A DNA stretch of 64,000 nt from Mesoplasma coleopterae (GCF_002804245.1 NZ_CP024968.1:310001-374000), one strand, 5' to 3'; shown: positions 11,548 to 23,944, counted from the stretch's first letter. Notes: generated from the letters alone by a model not told the origin. Numbers and translations: made by a program.

Positions 11548-13425
11548 ATGTTAATACCAAAAGAAGTTATTGATGATATTATTCAAAAATCGGACATAGT
11601 TTCTATTGTTAGTGAAAGAGTAGCACTTTCTAAAAAAGGAAGAAATTTTTGAGGTTTATGTCCTTTTCATCAAGATCAAAATGCATCTATGTCAGTTTCA
11701 CCTGAAAAAAAGTTTTTCAAATGTTTTTCGTGTCAGGTTTCAGGAACTGTTTTAGATTTTATTAAAGATTTTGATAACATAAGTTTTCAAGAAGCTGTTA
11801 AAAAATTAGCAGGATTAATAAATTATGATTTATCTAAATTTGAAAGTAATGCAGCTTTAAAACAAAATCAAGATGCCATTATTTATAAATTAAATGAGGA
11901 GTCGTTGGCATTTTTTAAATTAAATTTAAGATCTAATGAAGCAAAACCTGCTGTTAAATATTTACATTCAAGAGATATAACAAATGAAGATATACTTTTT
12001 TTTGAAATTGGGTATTTACCAAAAACAAAAAGTTTAGTTGAACATTTAATAAGTAAGGGATACAACATTTCAGATATTGTTGATGCTGGTTTAGGAACTT
12101 ATAATGAAGAACATCAAAAATTGTATGACATTTTTGTAGATAGAATATTATTTCCTATTAGAAATGAAAATAAGGAATTAATTGGTTTCAGCGGAAGAAT
12201 AATAGAAACAGATTCTGATAGACCAAAATATTTAAATACAAAAGAGACAAGAGTTTTTTCAAAAAGAAAAATTGCTTATAACTTTAGTGAGGCAATTAGA
12301 TCCGCACGAATTAAAAAGGAAATAATTGTTCTTGAAGGTTATATGGACGTAATCAGCTTACACAAAAATGGAATTGATAATGCAATTGCATTAATGGGAA
12401 CTGCTTTATCTCAATATCATATAAATTTGTTTAAAACTATTAAAGGAACTGTAAAAATGTTTTTAGATGGTGATGAACCAGGAATAAAAGGAAATATTGA
12501 AGCTTCTCAAACATTAATTTTAAATAATCAAAAAGTTTTGATTGTAAATAATCCTACAAATAATGATCCCGATGAATTAATTAAACAAGGTAAAAAATCA
12601 GAACTTGAAAAAATGGTTCTTGAAGCTTTGAACCCACTTCAATATATAATTTCAAAACGTTGACCTAAAGTGGATTCAAAGGACTTTAATTCAGTTGAAG
12701 AATTTATGAAGGAAATATGTTCATTTGTTTTAAAATGCAATAACAGTATATTATATGAGACTTCAGTTGAAGAACTTGAAAAAGTTACAGGTTTATCAAA
12801 AAATGCAATTATTAGTTTTTACAAAAAAATATCATTAAAACAAAATTCAAATACTTTTAATAAAAAAGTCGGTACGATCGAACAAAATTTTGAAACTAAA
12901 CCTGAAGATAAAACAGGCGGTAATACAAGCTTCAATATTTTAACTTCTTTAAAAGCATACGAATTAGCTGAAAAAACTATTTTGTTTGACTTAATAAAAT
13001 CAAACAAGAATTTGGATTTAGTTAAAGAGAAAATCAGAGAAGTTAAATTTCCACATAAAGAATTTGGAAGATTAATATCTAAAATCATTAATTCATATGA
13101 AGAAAACATAAATTATAATGAATCTGAAATTAAAGAAATTTTAACTGAAAGTTTTTCAGTGGAAACATTGGAAAAAATTAAATCATTTGAGTTAGATCCC
13201 TTAATGTTTAGAATTAAGCCGAATATAAATACATCTAAGTTAATTGAAAATTCATTTGAAAAACTTAAAATGTACTCTAATGAGAAAAAAATAATTGAAA
13301 TTAACGAAATGCTAAAAGCAGAAAACTTAAGTAAAATTGATCGGGAAAATTTAATGGATATTCTATCCGAAAGAATAAAAAAAAGAGAAGAATGATTAGC
13401 AAATTTTAACGATAAAAGTAATTAG
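11548..13425 (+). CDS. dnaG: DNA primase DnaG
   Basis: 625 residues. The N-terminal CHC2 zinc finger reads 'LCPFHQDQ' then 'FKCFSCQVSG'. The TOPRIM core includes 'VLEGYMDVISLHKNG' and 'KMFLDGDEPG'. The C-terminal third is the poorly conserved helicase-interaction region. The start at 11548 is preferred over the in-frame ATG at 11542 because AAAGGAAG (11532-11539) is well spaced only for 11548. One arginine is encoded by CGG at 13342-13344, unusual in this clade (see findings). It precedes sigA by 15 bases, the ancient macromolecular-synthesis pairing of primase and sigma factor. Confidence 0.95.
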
Positions 13426-13440
13426 TGAAAGAGGTACAAA

Positions 13441-14856
13441 ATGAAAAAATACATGGATAAAAAAGAAATAGCTAAAATTAAGACAATTGAAGATTTTTAT
13501 GAGTCAACAGTTGAATATGCTAAGCAAAATAATAACGAAATAACAGCTGAAGAAGTTCAAATGAGTTTTAGTAAAATATTTGCAAATGCAACGGATAACG
13601 AATATGAAAAATTATTAGAAGATTTACAAGCAAAAGGTATTCAGTTTACAGATTTAGAAGATATTGATATAGATGAAGATATTGATCTTGATGAAGAAGT
13701 TGAGGAAGATATAGAAATTACTGATGATGACGCTTATGCTGATGAATTAATTGGTGAAAGAAAAGGACCAGGTAGAAGACCAAAAGATTCTGGAACTACT
13801 AAATATAGAGTAGGTTCAATTTCAAATGAAACAAAAATTCAAGATTTAATTAAGACTTATTTTTCAACAATTGGGCAAACAAAAATTTTAACAAAGGACC
13901 AAGAAATTGTTTATGCTAAATTAGCTAATTCTGAAGACCCTGAAGAAAGAAAAGAAGGAAGAGATATGTTAATCACTTCTAACTTAAAATTAGTTATTTC
14001 AGTTGCTAGAAAACACTTAAATAGAGGATTAGATTTTGCTGATTTAATTGAAGAAGGAAATATTGGATTGATTAAAGCAGTTGATAAGTTTGATTATGAA
14101 AAAGGATTTAAATTCTCAACTTATGCAACATGATGAATTCGTCAAGCAATTACAAGAGCTATCGCTGATCAAGCAAGAACAATTAGAATACCTGTGCATA
14201 TGGTAGAAACAATAAACAAACTTTCAAGAATTGAAAGACAATTAACTCAGGAATTAGGTAGAGAACCTTCATCTAAAGAAGTTGCTGAAAGAATGGGTGG
14301 AGATATGACAGCTGAAAAAGTTGTTGAAATTAAAAAAATTGCTGTTGAGCCTGTTAGTTTAGAAAAACCATTTGGTGATGAAGATGATACTCACTTTGGA
14401 GATTTTGTTGAAGATAAAGACATGATCTCACCAACAGATTTTACAGAAAAAGAAATTTTAAGAGAAGTTATTGATAAAGTTTTTGAAGACATGCCAGCAA
14501 GAGAAGAAAAAGTTATTCGTATGAGATATGGAATAGTTCCAACTAAAGTTAGAACATTAATTAGATTAGCTGAAGAATGTAATGATGAAACTGCTCCAGA
14601 GTTAGCAAAAGCAATTAAAAAATTAGATATTCATTTAGAAACACCAGTTGAAAAAATTAGAACTGTTGATAGTAAAATAATTCAAGAACACTTATTAAAA
14701 TATGAGGCTTCAAAAACTTTAGAAGAAGTTGGAAAAGAATTAAATGTTACAAGAGAAAGAATTAGACAAATTGAAGCTAAAACAATTAGAAAATTAAAAC
14801 AACCTACTAATACTAATAAATCAGGTAAAGTTTTAAAAGAATTTTACAAAGGCTAA
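13441..14856 (+). CDS. rpoD: RNA polymerase primary sigma factor
   Basis: 471 residues. Residues 55-100 are a strongly acidic stretch in the region 1.1 area. Regions 2.1-2.4 are clear ('[16 protein letters not shown]', '[20 protein letters not shown]', '[17 protein letters not shown]'). Region 3 follows '[15 protein letters not shown]', and region 4.2 has the helix-turn-helix '[20 protein letters not shown]'. Between the region 4.1 core ('VIRMRYGI') and 4.2 there are about 59 residues (366-424) where bacterial sigma-70 proteins normally have about seven. The ATG follows GAAAGAGG. The gene continues into trmK one base past its stop. It would recognise the TATAAT promoters seen throughout the window. 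Confidence 0.95.
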
Positions 14857-14857
14857 T

Positions 14858-15547
14858 ATGCTAACAAAAAGACTAAGAACTATTGCGGATTTAATTGATT
14901 CTTGCAATGTTATTGCAGATATTGGAACAGATCATGCATATTTGCCAATTACTTTAGTTAAAGAAGAAAAAGCAAAATTTGCTTATGCAGTTGATGTTAA
15001 TAGTGAACCATTAAGTTGAGCTAAGAAAAATATTAAACAATATGATTGTTCTAAAAAAATACAAACTATTCTAAGCGATGGCTTGGATTTTGTTTTGAGA
15101 GATGACATTAAATTAATTGATGTTGTTACAATTTGTGGATTGGGTAGTACAACAATTCTTGAAATTATTAAAAGAGATAATGACAAGATTGGAAAATACA
15201 TTATTTGTTCTAATACTGAAGTTAGCAATATTAGAAGATGAGTATTAGAAAAAAAGTATTCAATAAGTTTTGAAGACTATATAATTGATAGTCAAAAAGG
15301 ATATTGAGTTTTAGTTATTGAAAAGAACAATAAAAATTTAGTTTTTGAAAAAGACATTTTATTTGGGAATAAAAAATTTTTTAAAAACAATAATGAGAGC
15401 AATAAATATTATGAAAATGAAATTATTAAGTTTGAAAAAATATTAAGTAAAATAGATAAAATTAAACATCACGACTCGTATAAGGATATTGAAAATAAGA
15501 TTACAGAAATTAGAGGTTATTTAAATGAAATTAGCAAAATTAATTAA
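14858..15547 (+). CDS. trmK: tRNA (adenine22-N1)-methyltransferase TrmK
   Basis: 229 residues. The SAM-binding motif 'VIADIGTDHAYLPITL' at residues 18-33 is diagnostic of the TrmK/YqfN family (COG2384), which makes m1A22 in tRNA. 'VTICGLGSTTILEII' is the second conserved strand. The ATG is one base after the sigA stop. The end overlaps the next gene by 23 bases, so sigA-trmK-nif3 are tightly coupled, the order common in Firmicutes. Confidence 0.9.
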
Positions 15548-16301
15548 ATATTTAGATAAAAAATTCCCTAATAGTAAAGCTTATGAATGAGATAATGTTG
15601 GAATTCAAAAGTTTAATAAAAAAGTAGTAAATTTGGATAAAGAAATTTCTAATATATTGATAACAATGGATTTAAACAAAATGTCTCTTGATAAAATTAA
15701 AAATACTAAAATTGATTTTATTATCACAAGACACCCATTTATTTTTAATGATTTAAATAAAGAAAAGGAAAATCCTTTTAAAAAAGAATTAATAAAATTT
15801 TTAACAAAGGAAAATATATACGTATTTTCAATTCATACAAATTATGATATTTGTGGATATAATGCTTTTATTGAAGAACTTTCTAAACAGTTCAATATAA
15901 AAAAGGCAAAATTTCCATTATTACATAAAGAATATTTGGAAGTTAATTTAAACAAAGAAATAACTAACAGTGAATTAATTCAAAATTTAAAAGAAGTCTT
16001 TAATACAAAAATAATTCAAATAAACACCAATGATCAATTTAAGACATCTAAGTTTTTTATTAATCAGGGAAGTGGAGCTAGTTCAATAATATCAAAGCAA
16101 ATAAAAGATTCTGTTTTTATAACAGGAGAAGCTAAATGAAGCGATTGAATTTATGCAAATGATAATAATGTTACATTAATTGTTGTAGGACATTATATGG
16201 AAAACTATTTCATTAATGACATTGAAACAAGACTGTCAAATAATTTTAAGGATTTAAAAATAGAGAAAATAGATATAAAGGAACAATACTATGTCAAATA
16301 A
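15525..16301 (+). CDS. Nif3-like dinuclear metal-centre hexameric protein
   Basis: 258 residues, Nif3/YbgI/YqfO family, often annotated GTP cyclohydrolase 1 type 2. The start 'MKLAKLIKYLDKKFP' and 'WDNVGIQ' are typical. The metal ligands appear in 'ITRHPFIF', 'IHTNYD' and the C-terminal 'VVGHYMENYF'. The function is unsettled in the literature. The start at 15525 lies inside the end of trmK, and the end overlaps the DEAD-box gene by 11 bases. An internal ATG at 15633 would lose the conserved N-terminus. Confidence 0.88.
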
Positions 16302-17673
16302 TAACGAAAGAAAGTTTAGTGATTTTGGTTTCAAAAAATACATTAATGATACTTTAAAAGATATAAATTTTGAAACACCAACTAGAATACAAACAGAAAT
16401 AATACCACTAATTAAGAAATATCAAAATGTTATTGCTCTTTCTCATACTGGTACAGGAAAAACACATGCGTTTTTACTACCTATTTTAAATAACTTAAAA
16501 TTTGATCAAGACAAAAAAAATATTCAAGCTCTAATTATTGCTCCAACAAGAGAACTAGCTAAACAAATTTATGATAATGTTAGACCATTTATAAAAAATG
16601 AACCTCAACTTAAAGTTGACTTATTTATTGGTGGAGAAGATATTAATAAGCAAATTGAATCTTTAAGTAAAAGGCAACCAACCATTGCTGTTGGTACTCC
16701 AACAAGAATTAAAGAACTATATGAACAAAACCATTTAAAAGCAACAACTTCAGATTACATCATTATCGATGAGTGTGATATGATTTTTGATTTAGGATTC
16801 ATCGAAGACGTTGATTTTGTTGTATCAAAAGCGAAACAAAACGTTAACTTATCAATGTTCAGTGCAACAATCCCTGAACAATTAAGACCTTTTGTTACTA
16901 AATATGCAAGAAATGCTCACTTTATCGATGTAACTGAAAAGAATGTTTCAAGCAAAAACATTAAACACTTTCTAATTGATACAAAAAATAAAGAAATAGA
17001 ACCAGTTTTAACAAATGTTTTAAGTTCGATTAATCCTTATTTATGCTTAATATTTTCTAACCATAAAGATGATATTCCAAGATATGTTAAATTAATTAGA
17101 GAAATAACTGGTCAAAATGTTGGTGAGTTACATGGTGATTTACAACCAAGAACAAGAATGAACATGCTAAAGAAAATTAAAAATAATGAATTTAAATTTG
17201 TTGTTGCAACTGATGTTGCTGCAAGAGGTGTTGATATTATTGGAGTTAGTCATGTTATATCAATTGATTTGCCAACTGATCTTTCATATTACATTCATAG
17301 AAGTGGTAGAACTGGTAGAAGTAAAATGACTGGTGAAAGTTATGTCTTATTTAATATTAAAAACCAAGAAAAAATTGAAGGATTAGAAAAAATAGGAATA
17401 GAGTTTGTTCGTTTAAGAATGGATAATAATCAGCTTATTGAAATTAGAAGTAAGAATAAGAAAAAAGCTAAACATTATGAAGATTTAGATACTGATTCAA
17501 AAAAAGTAATAGCTAAATATAGTAATCAAAAAGTTAAACCAGGCTATAAGAAAAAAAGAAAAAGAGAACTTGATGAAATAACAAGAAAAAAACGTCGCGA
17601 GCATATCAAACAAAGCATTGATAAAATTAAAAAAGAAAAGTACAGAAAGCGTCGTGAAGAATTATTTGATTAA
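16291..17673 (+). CDS. DEAD-box RNA helicase
   Basis: 460 residues. Motifs in order: Q motif near 29-34 ('TPTRIQ'), Walker A 'SHTGTGKT' at 51-58, Ia 'PTREL' at 85-89, Ib 'GTPTR', motif II 'DECD' at 160-163 (DEAD replaced by DECD), motif III 'SAT' at 191-193, and motif VI 'HRSGRTGR'. The tail is about 80 residues, very Lys/Arg-rich, and probably binds RNA. The closest functional class is CshB/DeaD-like helicases in ribosome assembly or mRNA decay. It overlaps nif3, and a terminator follows directly. Confidence 0.92.
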   Translation: MSNNNERKFSDFGFKKYINDTLKDINFETPTRIQTEIIPLIKKYQNVIALSHTGTGKTHAFLLPILNNLKFDQDKKNIQALIIAPTRELAKQIYDNVRPFIKNEPQLKVDLFIGGEDINKQIESLSKRQPTIAVGTPTRIKELYEQNHLKATTSDYIIIDECDMIFDLGFIEDVDFVVSKAKQNVNLSMFSATIPEQLRPFVTKYARNAHFIDVTEKNVSSKNIKHFLIDTKNKEIEPVLTNVLSSINPYLCLIFSNHKDDIPRYVKLIREITGQNVGELHGDLQPRTRMNMLKKIKNNEFKFVVATDVAARGVDIIGVSHVISIDLPTDLSYYIHRSGRTGRSKMTGESYVLFNIKNQEKIEGLEKIGIEFVRLRMDNNQLIEIRSKNKKKAKHYEDLDTDSKKVIAKYSNQKVKPGYKKKRKRELDEITRKKRREHIKQSIDKIKKEKYRKRREELFD

Positions 17674-17680
17674 TATTTAA

Positions 17681-17710
17681 AAAAGTGGATTATTCCGCTT
17701 TTTATTTTTA
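17681..17710 (+). terminator. Intrinsic terminator after the helicase gene
   Basis: AAAAGTGGA and TCCGCTTTT form a nine-pair stem with one G-U around a TTAT loop, followed by a T-rich tail (TTTTTATTTTTA). It ends the dnaG/sigA/helicase block. Confidence 0.8.
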
Positions 17711-17723
17711 TATTTTTTAGTAT

Positions 17724-17729
17724 TATAAT
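17724..17729 (+). promoter_or_regulatory. -10 box for the YitT-family gene
   Basis: TATAAT sits 35 bases before the ATG at 17765, just after the preceding terminator. No convincing -35 is visible. Confidence 0.55.
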
Positions 17730-17764
17730 TAAAGGAATTAATTAAAACATAAGGAAAAGTAGGT

Positions 17765-19300
17765 ATGACAAGAAAAAAAAGAATAAAAATTTATTCGTCT
17801 AATGGTAAAAAAGCACTACTACTTTCCCCAGATGAAATCTTAATAATAAAAAATGATCCCAGCTACGAAAAAAATTATGAAGCTGAATTTAATAAAGGAA
17901 AACAGGCATTTGAAGTTCGTAACTATTATGCAATAGGATTTTGAAAAGATTTGCTTTATGTTTTAATTGGAGCATTTCTTTCAACAGTAGCAATAGACTA
18001 TTTTATTTCTATAACAGGTAATGCAGGACTTTTCCCTGGAGGTCTAGGAGCTATAGCTCGTTTCTTCTCAATTATTGGTGCTAATAACATAACAGTATCT
18101 GCGAGTACACTTTATTTTATAATTTATTTCATAATGAATATTCCATTGGTAGTTTTTGGTTTTATGAAGATAGGTTGAAAATTCTCCACTTTAACTTTAA
18201 TTTATTCTGTTGTTTCAATTTTCTTTGATCTTATATTACAAAATATTCCTTATATTAATCCTAATGAGCTAAGTTTACTAATTGACTACAATTTAATTAG
18301 TTCAGTTCCTGGAGCATGGGGAGCAATTATTTGAATTTTTGCTTTTGCTATTTTTGGTGGAATGATTAATGGATTTAGTTATTCAATAACTTATAAAGCA
18401 AATGCATCTACTGGTGGAAGCGATTGAATAACTTATTATTACTCAAAAAAATTAAATAAAGATATTGGTTCACTAAATATTAAAATTAATATATTTATTT
18501 TATTTATTGTTATTTGCTTAAATACAATTATTTTAAAAACAGAACATATAGATCAAACTATAAAATTAAGTGCTGTTTATAATGAATATGATAATTGAGA
18601 TTCATTAATAAGTTCTGATTTAGGTAAACATTTAGACAAAGTATTTAGTGAAGTTAAAGATAGTTCAATGAATGAAAGTTGAAAGAATTTAAAAAATAAT
18701 TGAAACAGTGATGATTGATTTAACATATCAAAATATGTTTCATCAACAACTGAGTTTGATTCAAGCTACACAAATGCAATAATTTGAAAAATGAAATTTA
18801 AATGAATTATTGGACCAAGTTTATTTGCGTCGTTAACACTAATTATTATTCAAGGTTTAACTGTTAATAGACTTTATCCAAAAAATAAAGTTTTAAATTT
18901 ATTTATTTCAACAACTAAAATTAATGACATCCAACAATACTTATTTAGTGTTGGTTATACAAATAATATTTTTATTTGAAGAACTGTAACTTCTAAGAAA
19001 AATGCATGAAATGATCAAGAACAAGATTTAATTATGATTTCAATGCCATTGCTATACTTTAAAAAAATTGAAGACTATTTAATGAAGATTGATGAAGATA
19101 TGATAATTAATATTATCGGAAGTAAATCTGTTAAAGGTAAAAACTTCAGTTATACTTTTGATAATGAATTACGTGAAAAAGCATTGACAGAAGAATTTAT
19201 GAATAATGGTAAGTTAATGAAAAAAATTGAAAACAACACAATCATTAAGACACACAAAAAAATGAAAAAAATTGGTGATAATATTCAAAATGAGGTATAA
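17765..19300 (+). CDS. YitT-family membrane protein with DUF2179 domain
   Basis: 511 residues. A hydrophilic N-terminus of about 60 residues is followed by hydrophobic segments in the YitT (DUF161) pattern, including 'GNAGLFPGGLGAIARF' and 'NASTGGSDWITYYYSKK'. An insertion of roughly 75 polar residues precedes another membrane segment, and a cytoplasmic DUF2179-like domain covers the last 130 residues. Typical YitT proteins are about 290 residues, so this one is much extended. The function of the family is unknown; a transporter has been suggested. It has its own promoter and a terminator whose 5' arm overlaps the stop codon, so it looks monocistronic. Confidence 0.82.
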
Positions 19301-19326
19301 TCTTTTATAGATTATACTTTTTATTT
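19293..19326 (+). terminator. Terminator overlapping the YitT-gene stop
   Basis: AGGTATAATC (19293-19302) pairs with GATTATACTT (19310-19319), ten pairs with one G-U, then TTTTTATTTTA. The TAA stop is part of the stem. Confidence 0.75.
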
Positions 19327-19363
19327 TAAGTATTAATTTTTTTATACAAGGAGGAGTAAGTAA

Positions 19364-22300
19364 ATGAATAATAAAAAACCTTCGTTTAAGAAAGTAGCGC
19401 AAATCTTTTGTCTATTATTAATTATCTTTTCATTAATTATTTCAATTATTTTCTCTTCATTTAATATTGCTAATAAAACTAATTTAAATACAAGATATTC
19501 TGGTGGATATGATGCACTTGTTGAAGTTTATGATGAAAAGCAAAATGCAACAACTGGATCTTTAACTCCAAATGGTGATGCTAGATTAGCTGCTGAATCT
19601 CTACAAACTAAATTATCTCCTTTTTCTGATAATACAATTGATGTTAAAGTTGTTGGGGAGCATAGAGTTTCTATTAGAGCAACTAAAGAACAATACCAAA
19701 ATAATCCTAGATTATTTATAAATGCAATCGAACAAGATGGTGGATTGATGGCATTTACTCAATCAAATAATGTTTATACTGATATTCTTTTTGATGATAA
19801 TACAGTTAAAAAAATAACAGGTTCAGAAAATGGAATATATGACAGTAACAATGAAATTACTAATAAATTGGCAATTTCAGAAATTTTTGGATCTGTTAAA
19901 TATACACCTGATAAATCAGAAAGCGGTTCAGGGCAACAAAACTCTCCATTTTTAACTTTTGAAGAAGGTTCAAATGGAAGTTATTTAAAAAATCTAACAG
20001 CTGCATCAACATCAACAGAAGGTCAAGCCTCAACACCTGCAAATTTAACAGTTATATCATCTTTTGAAACAATCTTAAATAATCTTAGAGAGTATTTTTT
20101 ACAAACACCTAATGAAAAAGAGATTGATACTTACTTAGAGAACTATTATAAAGGTGTAATTCAACCAATTTTAAGCTTTTATTCAAGCACAGATACTACC
20201 GCTCAACAAAGAGCTGTTATAGATGATTTCTTCTCTATTTCATACATGACATCAACTGGCCAAATGCAAACATCTTCTTTAATATCAGGTAGTTTTAATA
20301 AATGATGAACAGATAGCGTATCTAATGAAAAAATGTTATTTAATAGTTCAAATAATACTGAACTTATTATAAAAGACTTAAAAGCATTATTTTATGGAAC
20401 ATTTGAAGGCAAAACACCACCAGCAAATTATAATTATGCTTTTGCAAATAATGTAAATAAGTATGTTATTGACCCAAATTCAAAAACTGAAGACTTTAAA
20501 AAAGCAGATGGTAGTGGTACTAAAGATGGTAAATATTCAGAAAAAATAATTTTAGGTTCGCAATCATTGAGAATTGATGAAGTTGCTAAAATTATTAATG
20601 ATGTTATGTTGTCAAAGGTATTATTTGCTCAAAAATCATCTACTTCAATTTTTTCTCAATATCTAGATCAGTCTATTTTTGAAAAAAACTTTATCATGAT
20701 AAATGATTCAGTGACTCAAACTGGTGTTTCTTCTGTATCTGAAACAATGTCAAGAGCATCATTTATACCAAGTGTTGTTTATAACGGTACTACAAATCAA
20801 TTAAAAGTAAAAACTAGATCAGCAACTATTGCAAAAACAATTGAAGCTTCAATTTCACAAACAACTTCAGGATTTAGTTTTAAAGTTATAAAGTTGACTG
20901 AATTTAATCCAGAGATAACTTTATACATGTTATTAGCGTCTATTATTTTCTTGTTAATATTAGCTATTTTTACAATGGTATTCTTGGTTATTGCTTATAG
21001 ATTATTAGGTATTTATACATTAATTATTGCAGTAACATCAGTTTTCATAACATTATTTGCTCCTACTTTATTTGGTATAGCAATTGGTATAGAAATTTAC
21101 ACTTTAATTTTTATAATGTTAGGTCTTGTATTAGAATCATGTATTCTAACGATTGAAGCATTTAAAAAACACTTAAATAAGGAAAAAAGATCAATTACAG
21201 AATCATTTAAATTATCTTATAAGGAAAACTTAGGTATAATACTTGATTCATTCATATTAATATTAATTCCAAATTTAATTATTTTTTGAATTGGAACAGG
21301 ATCACTAAAAAACTTTGCAACTGTTGCAACAGTCTCAACAACAATTATATTATTTTTAGTAATTGTTGTATTTAGATTAATGATTTATTTATCAGTTAAA
21401 ATTCAAATTTTTAAAAACCATCCATTATGATTACCAATTGATACAAAAGATATTAAATCTGGTGTTGCTGTCAGGGATAAAATCAATTTATCAAAATATG
21501 AATATCAACTAAATATATTAACTAATAAGGAAAAAATTAGTTCAAAAGAATTATTAAGAATTAAAAAAATTAATGATTTAGTTGAGTCTTTAAAAATTAA
21601 AATTGAAAATAAAGAAAAAGATTATAATCAAAAGTTAATTAATAAGAATAAACAAAAAACTATTAAATTAAACCAAAAAATTGAAACTCTTGAAAAAACA
21701 GAGAAAAAAATTCGTTGATATAAAAGAGATTGAATCTCGTTCTTAAAAGTTAATAGGGATGTTGCAAAAGCAATTTCAGCTAGTGCTGAAAATACAGTAA
21801 TTGAAGAAGCTAAAACTAAAAGAAATCAAAATTGAATATTTAATATAAATAGAATTATTATAGTTTTATTATTAGTGTTTTCAGTGATTGGTGGTATTGT
21901 AGCTGCTACTGTAGGTCCTAACTATTCAAACTTGTTTGGTAAAGATAACACTTACATTGTTTATGGTGAATATTTATATGAATTACCAGGTAATAATTTT
22001 GATAATGTTGTTACTAAAATAGCAGAAAACCAATCTGAAGAAGAAGCAAATGCATTCCAAAGTGAAGCTCTGAGAATGGCTAATGCCAAAGGATACAATG
22101 ATATTGAAGCTGGAGCAAATGATAAAGAATTTGTTGCTGATTTGAGTAAATATACAATTGAATATGTATTTGATAACAATTTAGTTAAGGCATTCTACTC
22201 AGGATACAAAGGAACAACAAGTTTAAATTCTATTGAATCAGGTACCACATATGGTCATCAAACTGAAAATTCATCAGATGAGAATTTAATGCCATACATT

Positions 22301-23374
22301 CAAATTGAATTAACAAACCAAACAAACATTACTAGAACTAAAAGATTATTAAATAGTATTTTTACAGGTAAAACTCGTTTAGGAAGTAATTATACTAATG
22401 ATTCAAAAGGTATTTTAGGAATGTATCAAATTCCATTTACTGCATATGGTCAAATTAACCAAATACTAATTTCTTTTGCAATTTTAATTCTAATTCTAAT
22501 CGTTTATATATTAATTAGATATAAATGAACTTACTATGTTGCATTAGCACTAGCACTTGTGGTTGTTGTTTTAATTACAACATCTTTAGTAATTATGTTC
22601 AGAGTACCAATAAGTACAGAAATATTGGTAACAATGATTTCAATTGTAGCATTTACAATTATGTCTGTAATATTCATTCTTGGTAAAACAAAATCTTTAA
22701 TATCTATTAAAAATAAAGACGAGCTAAGAATTGAATTTGAAAAAGAAGCAGATGCTCAAGCAGTTATTAAGCACAAAGTCTTAGAAGCAATAAACAATAA
22801 AAAAACTTTAAATAAAGCCAATAAAAAACGTATTAAAGACATTAGAATAAAAATAGTTAACATTAAAATAGTTAAAAAATCAAAATTCTATAAATTAGAT
22901 GCATTTAAAGCTTTATTTAAATCAAATAAAATAACTAAAGTAGAAGAATTGAGAAAAGAAATTAAAGTTATTAGAAAAGAAAATAAAACTGATCTAAAAC
23001 CTTTAAGAAAAGAAATAAGAGCTGCTAAAAAAGCAGGAAGAAAAGAAATAACAAACATTTTAAAAGACAACAAATTTGTTAAAACATTATTTGTTGATTC
23101 ATTAAAATTTGGAGTTAATAGATTAATTTATATTTCAAGTTTCTATTTAATATTTGCAGTTATTTTAGCTGTCACAATTCCTTCAATCGCTGGAGTTGGG
23201 ATTACATTATTAATTGGTGTATTTGTAGCAAATATTGTTATCTTGACAATGTCATTACCATTATTAATATGATTAGAAAAACGAAGAATAGTTTCAAACT
23301 ATGGTAGAAAAGAATTTGTTTCTCAAACTAGTGTATCTCAAGAAGAACAAATAGTTAAAGATATTAATGATTAA
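19364..23374 (+). CDS. secDF: Fused protein translocase subunit SecDF
   Basis: 1336 residues, in frame through many TGA codons. Residues 10-35 form the first membrane segment. The SecD ectodomain begins 'NLNTRYSGGYDALVEV', a variant of the LGLDLxGG motif. Membrane segments at about 515-690 form the SecD half. A basic, coiled-coil-rich cytoplasmic linker (about 700-820) leads to the SecF half, with a first segment at about 828-850 ('FSVIGGIVAATVG'), a second ectodomain, and further segments to about 1310. A second basic Lys/Arg/Ile loop at about 1120-1240 is unusual. SecDF uses ion flux to drive late steps of Sec export. The ATG follows a strong AAGGAGGAG site. Confidence 0.9.
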
Positions 23375-23396
23375 TTTAAAAAAGGAGTAAATAATA

Positions 23397-23909
23397 ATGG
23401 ATTTGAAAAAATACATTTTAAATGTTAAAGATTTCCCAATTGATGGTGTAGATTTTAAAGATGTAACACCTTTACTAAATAACGCTGATGCTTTTACTTA
23501 TGTAATCGATGAAATGGCAAAATTTGTAAATGAGTGTGGAGCAAATGTTGTAGTAGCACCAGAAGCTAGAGGTTTCTTATTTGCAAGTGCCGTAGCTTAT
23601 AAGTCTCACACAAGATTTGTATTAGTTAGAAAACCAGGTAAATTGCCTCGTGAAGTTATTGATATTGAATATACATTAGAATATGGAACTAATCATCAAC
23701 AAATGCACAAAGGAGATATTAAGCCAGGAGATAAAATAGTTATTATTGATGACGTTTTAGCTACTGGTGGAACTATTGAAGCAATTGTTAAATTAGTTGA
23801 AATGCAAGATGGAAAAGTTGAAGGAGTATCTTTCTTAATTGATCTACCTGCATTACATAGCGAAGACTTATTACAAGAGTACAAAGTACAAAAACTTGTT
23901 AAATATTAA
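23397..23909 (+). CDS. apt: Adenine phosphoribosyltransferase
   Basis: 170 residues, exactly the family length. Adenine plus PRPP gives AMP, a purine salvage step essential in mollicutes, which lack de novo synthesis. The PRPP-binding loop 'VIIDDVLATGGT' is at about 115-126. 'PEARGFLFASAVA' is the adenine-side loop, and the N-terminal 'NVKDFPIDGVDFKDVTPLL' is the APT signature. AAAGGAG precedes the ATG. The order secDF-apt-rel is conserved in Firmicutes (secDF-recJ-apt-rel), here without recJ. Confidence 0.96.
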   Translation: MDLKKYILNVKDFPIDGVDFKDVTPLLNNADAFTYVIDEMAKFVNECGANVVVAPEARGFLFASAVAYKSHTRFVLVRKPGKLPREVIDIEYTLEYGTNHQQMHKGDIKPGDKIVIIDDVLATGGTIEAIVKLVEMQDGKVEGVSFLIDLPALHSEDLLQEYKVQKLVKY

Positions 23910-23913
23910 GATT

Positions 23914-23944
23914 AACACCTATAATTTAAATAGGTGTTTTTTAT
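23914..23944 (+). terminator. Terminator after apt
   Basis: AACACCTAT (23914-23922) and ATAGGTGTT (23930-23938) form a perfect nine-pair stem followed by TTTTTATT. Confidence 0.88.

Noticed and set aside
12670-13395. Separate gene beginning at 12670 in dnaG
   Set aside because: It is only the part of dnaG after a TGA-Trp codon; the primase C-terminal region is expected here.
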